From Aphrocallistes beatrix (Eukaryota > Porifera > Hexactinellida > Sceptrulophora > Aphrocallistidae): a stretch of DNA of 64,000 bases. The stretch covers positions 2,294,001 through 2,358,000 of the forward strand of contig OY725495.1 in the NCBI GenBank assembly GCA_963281255.1. Direction: 5' to 3'. Below the pieces are notes generated by a model. That model was given only the letters and a program-made list of their open reading frames with translations, was not told the DNA's origin and made no database searches. The translations under genes were made by a program, and so were the position numbers. Of this stretch, positions 31,904 through 41,788 are shown piece by piece (the stretch's first letter is position 1; each line of letters opens with the position of its first letter).

Positions 31904-32363
31904 TAGTGAACGACCGAAATTGATTTCGGCGGCCGAAATTTCGGTATCGGTGACTTCACCGAAATCATGATTAAATTCTGACTCAGAATTTCTGAGTAAT
32001 GAAAGAATAACTACTAAGAGTGATAAATATATAATCTACACACAATCTACATAGCCTTTAATTGGATAACCATACATATGCTGCATTTCTATGGGGAACT
32101 CATGTTTGTACAATGGCATTGTATTAACATATGCAGTGTCATCGTACAAACATGATACTTTCTATCATATAATCTAGATACACAATATATCTACATACAC
32201 GTACTTAATGAATTAGTGATTAGTTATGTTTATGCACCTTGATTAAATATAAAATAGTATATATTGGCTTGCAAATTGTGGCCGAAATACCGAAATTCGG
32301 TGGAAAATTTCAATTTCGGCCAAAATTCGGTTTCGGTAAAATACTGGTTTCGGTCGTTCACTA
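31904..32363. mobile_element. hAT-type MITE (TAGTGAACGACCGAAA ends)
   Basis: Left TAGTGAACGACCGAAA and right TTTCGGTCGTTCACTA are perfect inverted repeats. The octamer GTTACTAT flanks both sides (31896-31903 and 32364-32371). 460 bp with repeated internal CGAAATTTCGG motifs. An 8-bp duplication is diagnostic of hAT. Confidence 0.8.
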
Positions 32364-32550
32364 GTTACTATATATACGCTTACGTTAGTTTATATTTCCT
32401 TAATATGGAAGCTTCGAGTCTAGGTAATGAAAAAAAGAAAACGAAATATAATATGCACTAATAAAAGAAAAATATAACTATCGTATATCCTAAACTTTAG
32501 CCCTAACCAGTAGAAATTAATTTCAGATATGATATTTTCTCAACTAATAC

Positions 32551-32600
32551 AAGTATGCTTCGCGCATTTGTATCGCGAGGCTAGCGAAACTTCGTGTCCG
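32551..32600 (-). mobile_element. degenerate Helitron-like 3' end
   Basis: CAAGTATGCTTCGCGCATTT and the following GAGGCTAGCGAAACTTCGTGTCCG align with the reversed 3' hairpin region of family A. The rest is absent. Confidence 0.4.
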
Positions 32601-33904
32601 TAGATCTAGTTCAGGCACTACAGATGCTTACCAAATATTTATTCCTTCCATTAATCCAATTCGAAATTTGTTTACTTTATGTAGTAATTGTAAAAACAAA
32701 CATTTTTATCATATCGATTTCGAAAATACGATATTCAGAATCGACAACCCTTAAGAATATTACTATATTAATTGTTAAAAGCTTGCCTCTAAACTATTTT
32801 TAGAATATTTAAATATTGTCCCATAATAAATATTGTCGCATAAAGATTTAAATATTGTCCCGATAATATTTGGAATATACACCCCACCAGGTCAACAATT
32901 GAATTATAAGAAAATGTCTGTTAAAGTAAAGATACTCACATTACTTTGGTTGGACTCTCTAGTGATGCTAGACTAGATCTAAACGACATAAAAATATATA
33001 TAATATGTACTGTAATGACTCATAGGTGCCAGACCCGAGGAGGGGTGGGAGGAGTTTAAAGACCCCCTGGATTCGAAGATGACCCAGATACTTACTACTA
33101 AATTTTGACCTGAACATCTCCTAGAAGTTCCATCAATTGGTTAATGATTACCGAAGTCCCTCCTCAGTTTGACACTTGATTATACACAATAGAATCTCGT
33201 TGATACGAACAGATATTATATCTCCTACGGAGGAAAGTATATGTAAATCACCTCGATTAAAACAAATTCCGGTGATACAAACAAATTTCGACCGTCCCTG
33301 GTGTTAGTATTAACGAGCTCCAAGAGTAAATATCGGTCGATGTGATTCAATAAGGAAGCACGGTCCTAGTAAAATAATATTTCTTGAATTAAGATTAAGT
33401 TAGTACGTAGTATTATCAGCAACTTTTTTAGAATTAAGTAAAGAAAGAAAGAAACTTAAAGGGATGAGGCACGAGTAGCAAAATAATATCTGGAAATTCA
33501 TGAAAGCGTATCAATCGCCTCTAGGAGGCGTGAGAATAATAATTCCCCCACCAGCTTCTCCGCTCTCTCTCCTCTCTCCGCCACCGACCCCTCTCACTTT
33601 CCCTCTGAATCGCCATATTCATCAGTTATTTGATTCTCTATTTGTATTTAGAATCCTTTACAGTTAAAAATCGTGTGTGTGCACAAGTATGTAACTATGT
33701 AATTAACTAAATATGTGCAGCAGTATAAGACAGGGGCGGCGCTAGCCCGGCACCACTGGTGGGGCACATATTGAATTGCTTTTGACATTTTTTTGTTTGA
33801 AATTTTAGCATTGTTCGAAATAGTTTATTATTTGGAATTTATAGTATGAGCTGTTCTAGGTTAAGAGAAACGCAGTAACATCCTAGATTACAATCCAGCT
33901 TCCT
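32601..33904. other. no gene; fragments of MITE ends
   Basis: Mostly AT-rich. A decayed Tigger-like end is suggested at about 33190-33345 (AGAATCTCGTTGATACGAAC and an internal GGTGATACAAAC repeat). A lone hAT-like end CAGGGGCGGCGCTAG is at 33733. A pyrimidine-rich run is at 33555-33605. Confidence 0.35.
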
Positions 33905-34151
33905 TACATACTTGCGCTGCGCGGCTAGCGTTAACTTTGTGTCCGCTGGAAGCGTCTTTAGGGTGCCTAGGCTCACATTGATGATTATAAAATAGCTAAC
34001 ATCTCTAAATACGTCTGTCTTACTACTATAATCGATATCACTGGAAAATCTTAAAATTTATCAAATTTTCACTTTTTGATGCGTAATGATGACGTCATAA
34101 CAAAATGATGAGTCGTCACATTTTTGAATGATAGTCGTATCATATTTGAGA
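33905..34151 (-). mobile_element. Helitron-like family A, 3' half
   Basis: Reversed 3' end (ACTTGCGCTGCGCGGC, hairpins) and body to GATAGTCGTATCATATTTGAG, with TGACGTCA at 34090-34097. It is cut where the next copy begins at 34152; its own 5' half does not resume after that copy. Confidence 0.6.
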
Positions 34152-34680
34152 CAAGCGCGCTTCGCTTGCTTGAGCTTCTCGGCTGGCATATACTTTGTGT
34201 CCGCCGGAGGCTCCCTTCGGTCGCCTGGGGTCACATTGGTTAATTATAAGGGAGATAACATCTCTAAATACGCCTGTCCTACTGTTATAATTGATATCGC
34301 ACGAGAAAATAAACAAATTTGCCAATTTTTAAAATTTTGATGCGTAATGATGACGTCATAACAGAGTGATGAGTCGTCATTTTTTGATGATAGTTACATG
34401 AAATGTGAGGTATTGATATGCAGATTCTATTAAAATTTCAGCCTTCTATCACTTAAAATGACTGAGCTATGGTCGAAAAACTGAAATTTATAATTATGAA
34501 AAGGTGACAATGATGTCATAATTCCATGATGAGTCGACATTTTCGCCTGAGCTTAGAACTTAGTGGAGCTATAGCCAAAAAACAGCTTTCTGTGCCAAGC
34601 AGTTTCTTCAATCAATTCGTTACAGAGATATATCTATCTATATACACATATACACATTAATCGAGTTTTAATGGTAAGGA
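34152..34680 (-). mobile_element. complete Helitron-like family A copy
   Basis: Reversed 3' terminus CAAGCGCGCTTCG at 34152, preceded by A. 5' terminus ..CGAGTTTTAATGGTAAGGA at 34680, followed by T. A TGACGTCA octamer is at 34351-34358, the second site being TGATGTCA. 529 bp, non-coding. It inserted at the A of TTTGAGA inside the neighbouring copy of the same family. Confidence 0.75.
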
Positions 34681-35131
34681 TTATTGAGTAATATAATTTT
34701 GTTCCAATTTATAATGACAATTCTAAACTCGTAGGTATTTGTACTCGGATCAATGGAAATAGATATTTCACCAATAAACCTGTAGCAATCTTCACAGTAG
34801 CTTCTGGTAATTAGTGTTTGACTTGAAACAATTTGGATTACATTGCGTAGTGTGAATTAAATAATTAATACTAAATAAAATTGTCAAAAAATGATTGATA
34901 ATGGTAAGAATCTGCAACTGCCGCTGCTAAAATTGTCTTCTGTACCTTAAGTGTCAAAAAAAAGCTAGGGTTGCATTCATGGATTCAGAGTTAACGCCCT
35001 GGGCGTCTGGACATTCAAGTGTCTCATTTTTGTCCTTTGGTGTCGGATCGAAAATCGCACAGTTTGTTGCACATCTCATACTCTCAATGTACCTACTCCC
35101 AGAATTTCACACTTAATCTCTAATGGTTGGG
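34681..35131. other. no feature seen
   Basis: AT-rich sequence with no ORF or repeats that I can identify. Confidence 0.3.
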
Positions 35132-35497
35132 CAGGGCTGGGGTTAGTTAACCGATATTCGGGGTCGGTTATTTTGGTTCTCTCCAGGGCGGTTAACCGGT
35201 TAACCGATGTCAATATTAATTAGTATAAATATGGATTTGTCGACTAATGTTTCACCTGATATTTAAAGTGGTCTCGAAATAGAATATTTGGTTGGAAAAT
35301 AGAAATAATATTGTAATATCAAAATTTTAGAAGTAATATTCATGAATCTCCATCGAAAAACAATGAAATTGGTCTAAATATTTAGAAAATAAAGCAGATC
35401 GGATAACCGATCCAAGATTTTCTTAACCGTTAACCTGACGGCGGTAGGAATACAGGGGATACTTTGACCAGGAACCGGCTAACCGAATCCAGCCTTG
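35132..35497. mobile_element. hAT-like MITE with TTAACCG motifs
   Basis: Left end CAGGGCTGGGGTTAGTTAAC and right end (reversed) CAAGGCTGGATTCGGTTAGC are inverted repeats. GGTTGGG occurs directly outside both ends (35125-35131, 35498-35504), a 7-bp duplication or an imperfect 8-bp one. 366 bp, non-coding. Confidence 0.6.
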
Positions 35498-35756
35498 GGT
35501 TGGGAATAGGGAAAATCCCCGAGGAAAAAAGTCACCCATTTCAGAATTTGGCTACTATACGTAGTATAATCAGCAAACTAAAATTTTGAAATATTCAATT
35601 TAAGTTGGAGAACTGAATAGAACTAAATATAAGCATGACATATCTATTTGGAACAAAGAGAACTAGAAACTACTAAAACTCTCCACGTGCAAGACAGATA
35701 TATGAATCATCTCCAAAGGCGTTAACATTTTCTACCCCAACACAAGGCCCGTGATA

Positions 35757-35911
35757 CAGCGCCGGTGCCACTGTTTTAGAAGTCCGGTTTTTACTTAACC
35801 AACCGGACAACTATTAAAAAGTTGTCCGGTTTACCATGGCGAACCTGTGGCCACTTTTTGAAAGGTGGTCCGGTTAATACCGTACCAACCGGACCAGTGG
35901 CGCAGGCACTG
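35757..35911. mobile_element. hAT-like MITE (CAGCGCCGGTGCCACTG ends)
   Basis: Left CAGCGCCGGTGCCACTG pairs with the reversed right end CAGTGCCTGCGCCACTG. Inside are multiple GTCCGGTT motifs. 155 bp. No clean target duplication is visible. It interrupts the PHD-like coding relic next to it. Confidence 0.55.
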
Positions 35912-36165
35912 CGATACCATTGATCGCACAGATCGCAACCTATACAAGTCTCCATCCTTGTCTTTCGCACCGATGGGATAAGCTGTCAGTCCACATTTGG
36001 AACAAATATCCTAAGGATCTGTAGCTTCCGTCCCAAATGTAGGAGACTTGTACCGGGAGTCCTTCTGCGCTGCATCTGCGTGAGGACTCCACAACCAAAG
36101 TGCGGGCATCCAGCTTGCACCTTCTCCTTTTTTCAGTTTCAAGAATGGCCTTTTCTCTTCAATAA
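35912..36165 (-). pseudogene. PHD-finger relic
   Basis: On the minus strand one frame gives ICSKCGLTAYPIGAKDKDGD and, one base shifted, IGCDLCDQWYRSACA. The C-x2-C, C-x2-C, W and final C pattern with its spacing matches a PHD zinc finger, as does the GCDLCDQWY text. A frameshift lies between the two halves, and the MITE at 35757-35911 cuts the C-terminal side. Upstream text (KLDARTLVVES) has no recognised domain. It may belong to a transposase such as the PHD-bearing MULE at 41.8-44.1 kb, or to a host gene relic. Confidence 0.45.
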
Positions 36166-36244
36166 TTTATGTAACGATCTCCTGGTTAGATGAAGACATC
36201 GCTTTATTACCATTGAAACAGTTTGAATTATTATTTACAATTAT

Positions 36245-37478
36245 CTAAAAATATTCGGAGTTAGGGGCCTCAAGGAAATTTGTGGATTTTCAGGGTACTT
36301 TTTCTATTTTTTGTAAATATTTGGTTCTAATATACCTAAATCAGCATTATGAATGCGAATAAATGTCTGTAAATGCTTTTGTTCATTATTAATAACTCAT
36401 TTTACATTCTTCTTAACACCTAAACTTAAAATCTCAATACAGTACACCCTCGGTTATCCGAACACCTCCGTTTGTTAACTCAAAGATTGGTGTTCGGATA
36501 AGTGAAATCGTTCGGATAAGCGAAATACGTATTTTACGCTCTTAAATGCACATGTACCAACTTAGATGTTATTAAAGAACGTATTATGATTTGAATACTA
36601 CTTACACGCATGTATAGCCAAACAAATTGACAATGCTACGCACAATTTTGGAACATACATTTTTAAGGAATTGATTTATTAAACCGTATTCGTAGTTCCT
36701 AAATTATGCGAAACGATTATTTCAGTTATCCGAACACATTATTTCAGTTATCCGAACACATTATTTCAGTTATCCGAACACATTATTTCAGTTATCGGAC
36801 ACATTATTTCAGTTATCCGGACACATTATTTTCACAAATTCGATTGAAAAGTATTTGATAAAATGAGTGGTACTCGAACACACTGTTCGGATAATCGAGG
36901 GTCTACTGTATCTCGGGACTTTAAAATTTCAAAATTGACCGTCTTTACAAAATTATTTCTCAAATTTGGTTTGAGATAGAATTTTGAAAATTTCAAGAGT
37001 TGCTCCATATCATTAGGCGATGAACGTAGGACCACCATTTTTTTGAGATATTCTAACTCGGTGATTTTATTCCTGATTTCCCCAAAAACAGCCATTTTCT
37101 GAAGTTTTTAGCCCTTTTTTTTCGGACACCGATAAAATTTACAATTTTTGTCATTTTAACTTTCTTCTGGTCCTATGAATTTGCAAATATGGTAGACTAT
37201 GTATGATTCGATTTTAGAAGCATTTGATTCCTTGGTGTGTCCTAAACAATTCCTTGAGTGCCCAAATTTCTACCATTAAGATGTGCTAGCGGAAAAACGA
37301 AAAAAACAGATTTTGAGACACTGTATCTCAAAAACTAGAAATGAGAATCAAAAACGGTTTGGAATATGCAAGTATTTCTTGATGGAGATACCTCCCCACG
37401 CTTAACATCTCTTATAGCTCTACTTTCATCGTATGCTGTAAGCCAAATCAGATGTTTTTTCGAGGGCGGTATCCTTAA
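36245..37478 (-). repeat. family B copy with terminal end
   Basis: Blocks GGGGCCTCAAGG, TCTCGGGACTTTAAAATT, ATTAGGCGATGAACG, GACACCGATAAAATTTAC and GATGTGCTAGCGG follow the reversed order of 26419-28412, and the right end is CGAGGGCGGTATCCTTAA. It is interrupted by a Tigger-type MITE. Confidence 0.6.
36440..36908. mobile_element. Tigger-type MITE with ATCCGAACA minisatellite
   Basis: Left CAGTACACCCTCGGTTATCC and right (reversed) CAGTAGACCCTCGATTATCC. TA flanks both sides (36438-36439, 36909-36910) within otherwise continuous family B sequence (AATCTCAA..TCTCGGGAC). A tandem array of TTATTTCAGTTATCCGAACA is at about 36718-36833. 469 bp. Confidence 0.75.
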
Positions 37479-37841
37479 TTTACCTTCAAATTCGAATTCT
37501 CCATATTCGAATTACTCACTTTTTAATCTTTCAACTTGTTTATACTCCCACAAGGTTAAAAATTTTCAAACTGTGATACCTCATATCACCAATGCCATCA
37601 TATAGAATGGTGATCACTCGCGACATGTGGTAAGCAAATGCTGAAAATACTTAATTTTGAAGAAGAGTAATTAAGTTGAAAACTTATAAAGTGGGTAATT
37701 TGAATTTGGAGAATTCGAATTTGAAGTCAAATTAAGTGTATCTCTCACAAATTAAATATTCCTGAAACGCTAAATAAATCAGTATTATAACTATTTGTAT
37801 GGGGAATTATGGGATGTACGAATAATTTTGTTCAGGCAGTG
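37479..37841. mobile_element. Tc1-type foldback MITE, left end missing
   Basis: Same family as 8996-9466: the internal AATTCGAATTCTCCATATTC region, TGCCATCATAT.., then the full right arm ending TTGTTCAGGCAGTG and TA. The first approximately 115 bp are missing; it adjoins the family B terminus directly. Confidence 0.65.
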
Positions 37842-37939
37842 TAGTTGACAAATGTGGTTTTATAACAAATTATGCAATGGACTCTTATTTTTTAATAGTT
37901 TATGCAACATGTCTAGCTATATATATAGTAGGCTATGGC

Positions 37940-38120
37940 TAGGAGAATGAATTATATTTCCCAATTGGTTCAAAATATTCGGGGGTTAGGAGCCTCAAGG
38001 AAATTTTCACCAAATTTGTTGGAATATATCTAATTCATTAGTATAAATGTGAATAAATGCCCATGAATGCTTTTATTTATCCTTAATAGCTCATTTTACA
38101 CCTTTTTAACGCTTCCGTAT
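37940..38120 (-). repeat. family B scrap
   Basis: The TTCCCAATTGGTTCAAAATA, GGGGTTAGGAGCCTCAAGG and ATGCTTTTATTTATCC blocks match the copy at 48867-50578. Confidence 0.5.
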
Positions 38121-38822
38121 ACATCCATTGTAATACGTAAGAATGGAAAAATGGTTTGTGCTCAATTATTATCATAAACTGTGATATATGTCAACTCGGG
38201 TATATCAATATATTTAAAATGAGAGTCTAAGATGAGCGAAGACCCCATGAGTTGCGTGTTCCCAGTATGAGTTGCGATTTGCAAGTTACGACTGATAAAT
38301 AATAGGTCAGATATTGTTATTTATATTCATTGCTTGAGCCTACAATTGCATCGACATGTGTGGTCTAGCCCTTCCTTCCAGGTGATGAGATAATATAGGA
38401 AATATCATCAGCAATTCTCAGAAAAGTGAAGTGTATATAAGAACGCAATAGATAGTTTATGAATATTACTGAGAAGCATTCCAATATTGTAAGTTAAACG
38501 GATGTTAAAACAAGCTAGTGACTATGAAAATTAATTCAAAAATGTAATATTAGAAATTTACATCACTTTAAAATTTGCCAAAACCTAAATCATAATCACA
38601 AATATTACTCAAGTACTATCGTTTTATATCTAAAATTGGACATTTGAAGAAAAGTATGAATATACGTAATACAATTTGAGTGCAGCACCAGTAGGGAGAA
38701 GATCTTATAGCATGGAGGAAGTATCTCGTCCGTATGTATGTATAAATTGGAACTTAATAGTAGAAATGTAATTAATCATCCGTAATTTCCTGATCGGTTC
38801 CACCAAGTTTGGTTACTGAGGT
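38121..38822. other. no feature seen
   Basis: AT-rich, no ORF, no clear repeats. Confidence 0.3.
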
Positions 38823-39048
38823 CAGGGCTGTATCAACCCATTTTGAGTTGGGATAATCATATCAATGAGTTGATTATAGCCGTCATATGAAAATGAATTG
38901 TTGAAACCAGTTCATTTAGTACAAATGCATCATTCCGAAAATGAGTGGGCTGTAGACAACTCATTTTTTGAAAGAGTTGAATGAGTTGTGGTCAAGGAAT
39001 TTCCATGAAAAATGACTTGTTTTTGCCAACTGGGTTGATACAGCCCTG
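38823..39048. mobile_element. hAT-type MITE (CAGGGCTGTATCAACCCA ends)
   Basis: Left CAGGGCTGTATCAACCCA and right TGGGTTGATACAGCCCTG are perfect inverted repeats. The flanks are ACTGAGGT (38815-38822) and ACTGAGAT (39049-39056), an 8-bp duplication with one change. Internal ATGAGTTG motifs repeat. 226 bp. Confidence 0.75.
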
Positions 39049-39109
39049 ACTGAGATTATCTGGAATGGAGTATTCCGTAAATTAGGCAATTACAAGTAGA
39101 ATTCCGGAA

Positions 39110-39313
39110 GGTTTCCGTCAAGTTCCATAAATTAGGGACTCAGATTTCAAATAAAATTGACAATTTGGTGATTTTCCAGTGATATAGATTATAACAGTAA
39201 GACAGACATGTTTAGAGTGATTATCTACCTTATAATTAACCAGTGTGAGCCCAGGTGCCCAAATGACGCGTCTGGCGAACACAAAGTGTCCGCAAGCAAG
39301 CGAAGCGCGCTTG
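39110..39313 (+). mobile_element. Helitron-like family A, 3' end
   Basis: Contains TTATAATTAACCAGTGTGAGCC, the GACACAAAGTGTCC hairpin and the terminal AAGCGAAGCGCGCTTG before T. The first hairpin is degenerate and the 5' half is missing. Confidence 0.6.
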
Positions 39314-39771
39314 TGTTTCTGTAAGTTAAAATGCAAGCCATCAAGTTCTAAACCTTCAAACCGGTTGCTACGTATTAGGCATTATACGCATTGAAATTAA
39401 TAACAAACGCTAGTTTAGTCTAAAAATAGATATATTACATCTATAGAACATGTCTAAATTTAGCAACACTCATACACAGACACACACATACGTATAATTG
39501 CAACTGCAAATGGATAACTATTGAATAGAGATAAATACGATAAATGTGCTCAAATTACGCATCCAGAAGAAGTAAAATCATAAAAATCATTCTACAAAAT
39601 AAATCTGAAAATGTCTAATAAAATGTTGGGAAAAATGAGTACACATCAACGTGCATGCAACTTCCTCCCACTGATGATATCCAGTTCGTGCCAGGAAAGT
39701 TACGAATTGGGGAGTGCAATCAGAACATAATAATTGAGAAGAGAGCCGGCCAAAAGAATATTCACTTGTAA
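39314..39771. other. no feature seen
   Basis: AT-rich spacer with a short ACACACAT-type run near 39478. Confidence 0.3.
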
Positions 39772-40056
39772 AGAGACGTCATTGAACACATCTGGAGTGG
39801 AGGCGAGAGTAAACAGCTCCAGCTTACATTTCGAACAGAACGAAATACATTGACTACCCATATCCGTCGTAGACGCCATTATTCTGATTATTGGCTAGAC
39901 ATCTTCGCGTCCTACACTGATGAACAATTCATGCAAGAATTTGGATGTGACCAGTTTCATGCGTAAAAAGAGCATGTTAAACAATATGGTAAAGCTTTCC
40001 GGTGGAATCCACCGAAGCTAACATTCGAGCAAAGGGAAGAAAAATTCAAGCAATAG
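39772..40056 (+). pseudogene. unidentified coding relic, possibly transposase-derived
   Basis: A frame with one internal stop (39964-39966) reads HIRRRRHYSDYWLDIFASYT, DEQFMQEFGCDQFHA, stop, KEHVKQYGKAFRWNPPKLTF, EQREEKFKQ. The amino-acid composition is protein-like, unlike most ORFs here. The charged start and aromatic pattern recall N-terminal regions of some DDE transposases, but I cannot assign a family. Confidence 0.3.
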
Positions 40057-41186
40057 TATTTGCCAGCAGATAAAATGCTCAACTACCCACAATTAGAGAT
40101 ACTCACTTACTTGGTGTAGATGTTGTATGTATGTAACAATCATGTGATTCATTGATAACTATTACTTAGTATAACTATTATTATAATAAAGTACTTGTTG
40201 ATAAATAAGTAATAACACTAGACGTACATAATACCATTTGTCTGCCTATGTAATATTGCAGCACAGTTCTAAAATGAGTGCTGGAGTCCGGCCTGGCGCA
40301 AGTGGCATGCACAGACCTGAGTATAAAAGACATTACTAATTTCCCTGGATTTTCCATGGATTTCGCATTTTAAATCTAGACCATTTTTGAGAGGAGCTTG
40401 TAAGTATACTCTAGTGGTTATACGGGAGGGTTGATTTGAAATTAGTTGATGTATCACACAGTAAAACTTAACATATTATCTAGAATAAGAAATAAAATAT
40501 TCTATTGATTTCAGATAGAAGATAATTGATGAAATACTACATGCGCTAAAAACAATTTTTGGGTAAAACTTTCAAAGTCAATTTACGAGATTTAATAAAC
40601 GGAGCAGGGGGGCTAGAAGAAAAACATTAATTAATAAGCGGGGGCCAGTTTATTCGGACACCTAGAGTAGACCCATCAGATATTTGCAGCCACAAATGCG
40701 ACAAATGACTTTATATACAAGTCGTCTGTCTTATTCGGCAAACTTAGCCCTCTAGCAACATCATAGCAGCATAGGAATGTGACAACATTCCATTCTTAAA
40801 ACTTGTTTGAACCCTATCGAGTGATCCCTCTTGCGACTCCGCTCAGTCTAAATTTAACAATGATTTGTGAATAGGGAATTTCGTCCAAATAGTAGATTGC
40901 AATAATTTGTTTTGATCCACAGGCACAGGGTCGAGAGACTTTCTCAGAATAAATGTCGCCTATTTAAAATTCATCCCTTTTGGTCCACAAAATCACAACA
41001 AAAAGCATGCTGAACTTGTCCAACCGTGCTCATTTCCCCAAACAATTATCAAAAGTCACTGGACTACAAATGGCTACACATCAACGAGTTTAAAATTTAG
41101 GCGTTTACAACTATAATCAACTAAAATAGATAGATAAATATCCTTGATGGTGTTTGGACTAACAGTACTTTCAACATATTTTATGC
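40057..41186. other. no feature seen
   Basis: AT-rich sequence. A Tc1-like end may be present near 40640-40675 (GGGGGCCAGTTTATTCGGAC), but no partner was found. Confidence 0.3.
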
Positions 41187-41367
41187 CAGCGATTCCCAAA
41201 CTGGGGTGCACGGAACAAGGATTAGAACTGAATTTTGAGCATTTTAACAGAATTATCTTTGAAGTTATATGCACATTACTCCTAGATCCTGGCATAGGTC
41301 CTGGAGTGCACACAACAAGTTTTAGATGTCATGAGGTGCACGAGGTAAAAGGGATTGGGAACCACTG
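41187..41367. mobile_element. hAT-type MITE with 8-bp duplication
   Basis: Left CAGCGATTCCCAAACTGGGG and right (reversed) CAGTGGTTCCCAATCCCTTT are Charlie-type hAT termini. TTTTATGC flanks both sides exactly (41179-41186, 41368-41375). 181 bp. The overlapping 115-codon ORF at 41144-41491 runs through the MITE and is not a gene. Confidence 0.85.
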
Positions 41368-41788
41368 TTTTATGCGAACAGAAAGGTTCTTTACAGACCA
41401 CATAAGGGTGCGCGTTATTGGGTGGTGCCCCATTCAAGGTTCCATTTTCCATCCCAGACAACAATATGTTACAATAGCAATGCACACATAACAGTAGATA
41501 TGTAAGCACGTTACAACCAAGTGTAATTGGAATTTAGGTTAGTAAGAAATTGAGAAATGCAAACACCATCCATAATTGGCAAAATTCAAAAAATATCAAC
41601 ATGCGCATGTGTACTGTACATGGCTAGCTATATTTAGAATTGTCACCACATTACAAGAAACTAGTTCTATTATTAGCATGTGAGGTGGAACAATTATGGG
41701 CACTACAACTGTAGTTAATTTTAACGGGTTTCACCAAATCAATATAAGTATGGAAATAATTAATGTCATAACTAATTTAAAAAATGTC

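Noticed and set aside
41144-41491. 115-codon plus ORF
   Set aside because: It runs through a 181-bp hAT MITE with exact 8-bp duplications, so the frame is accidental.
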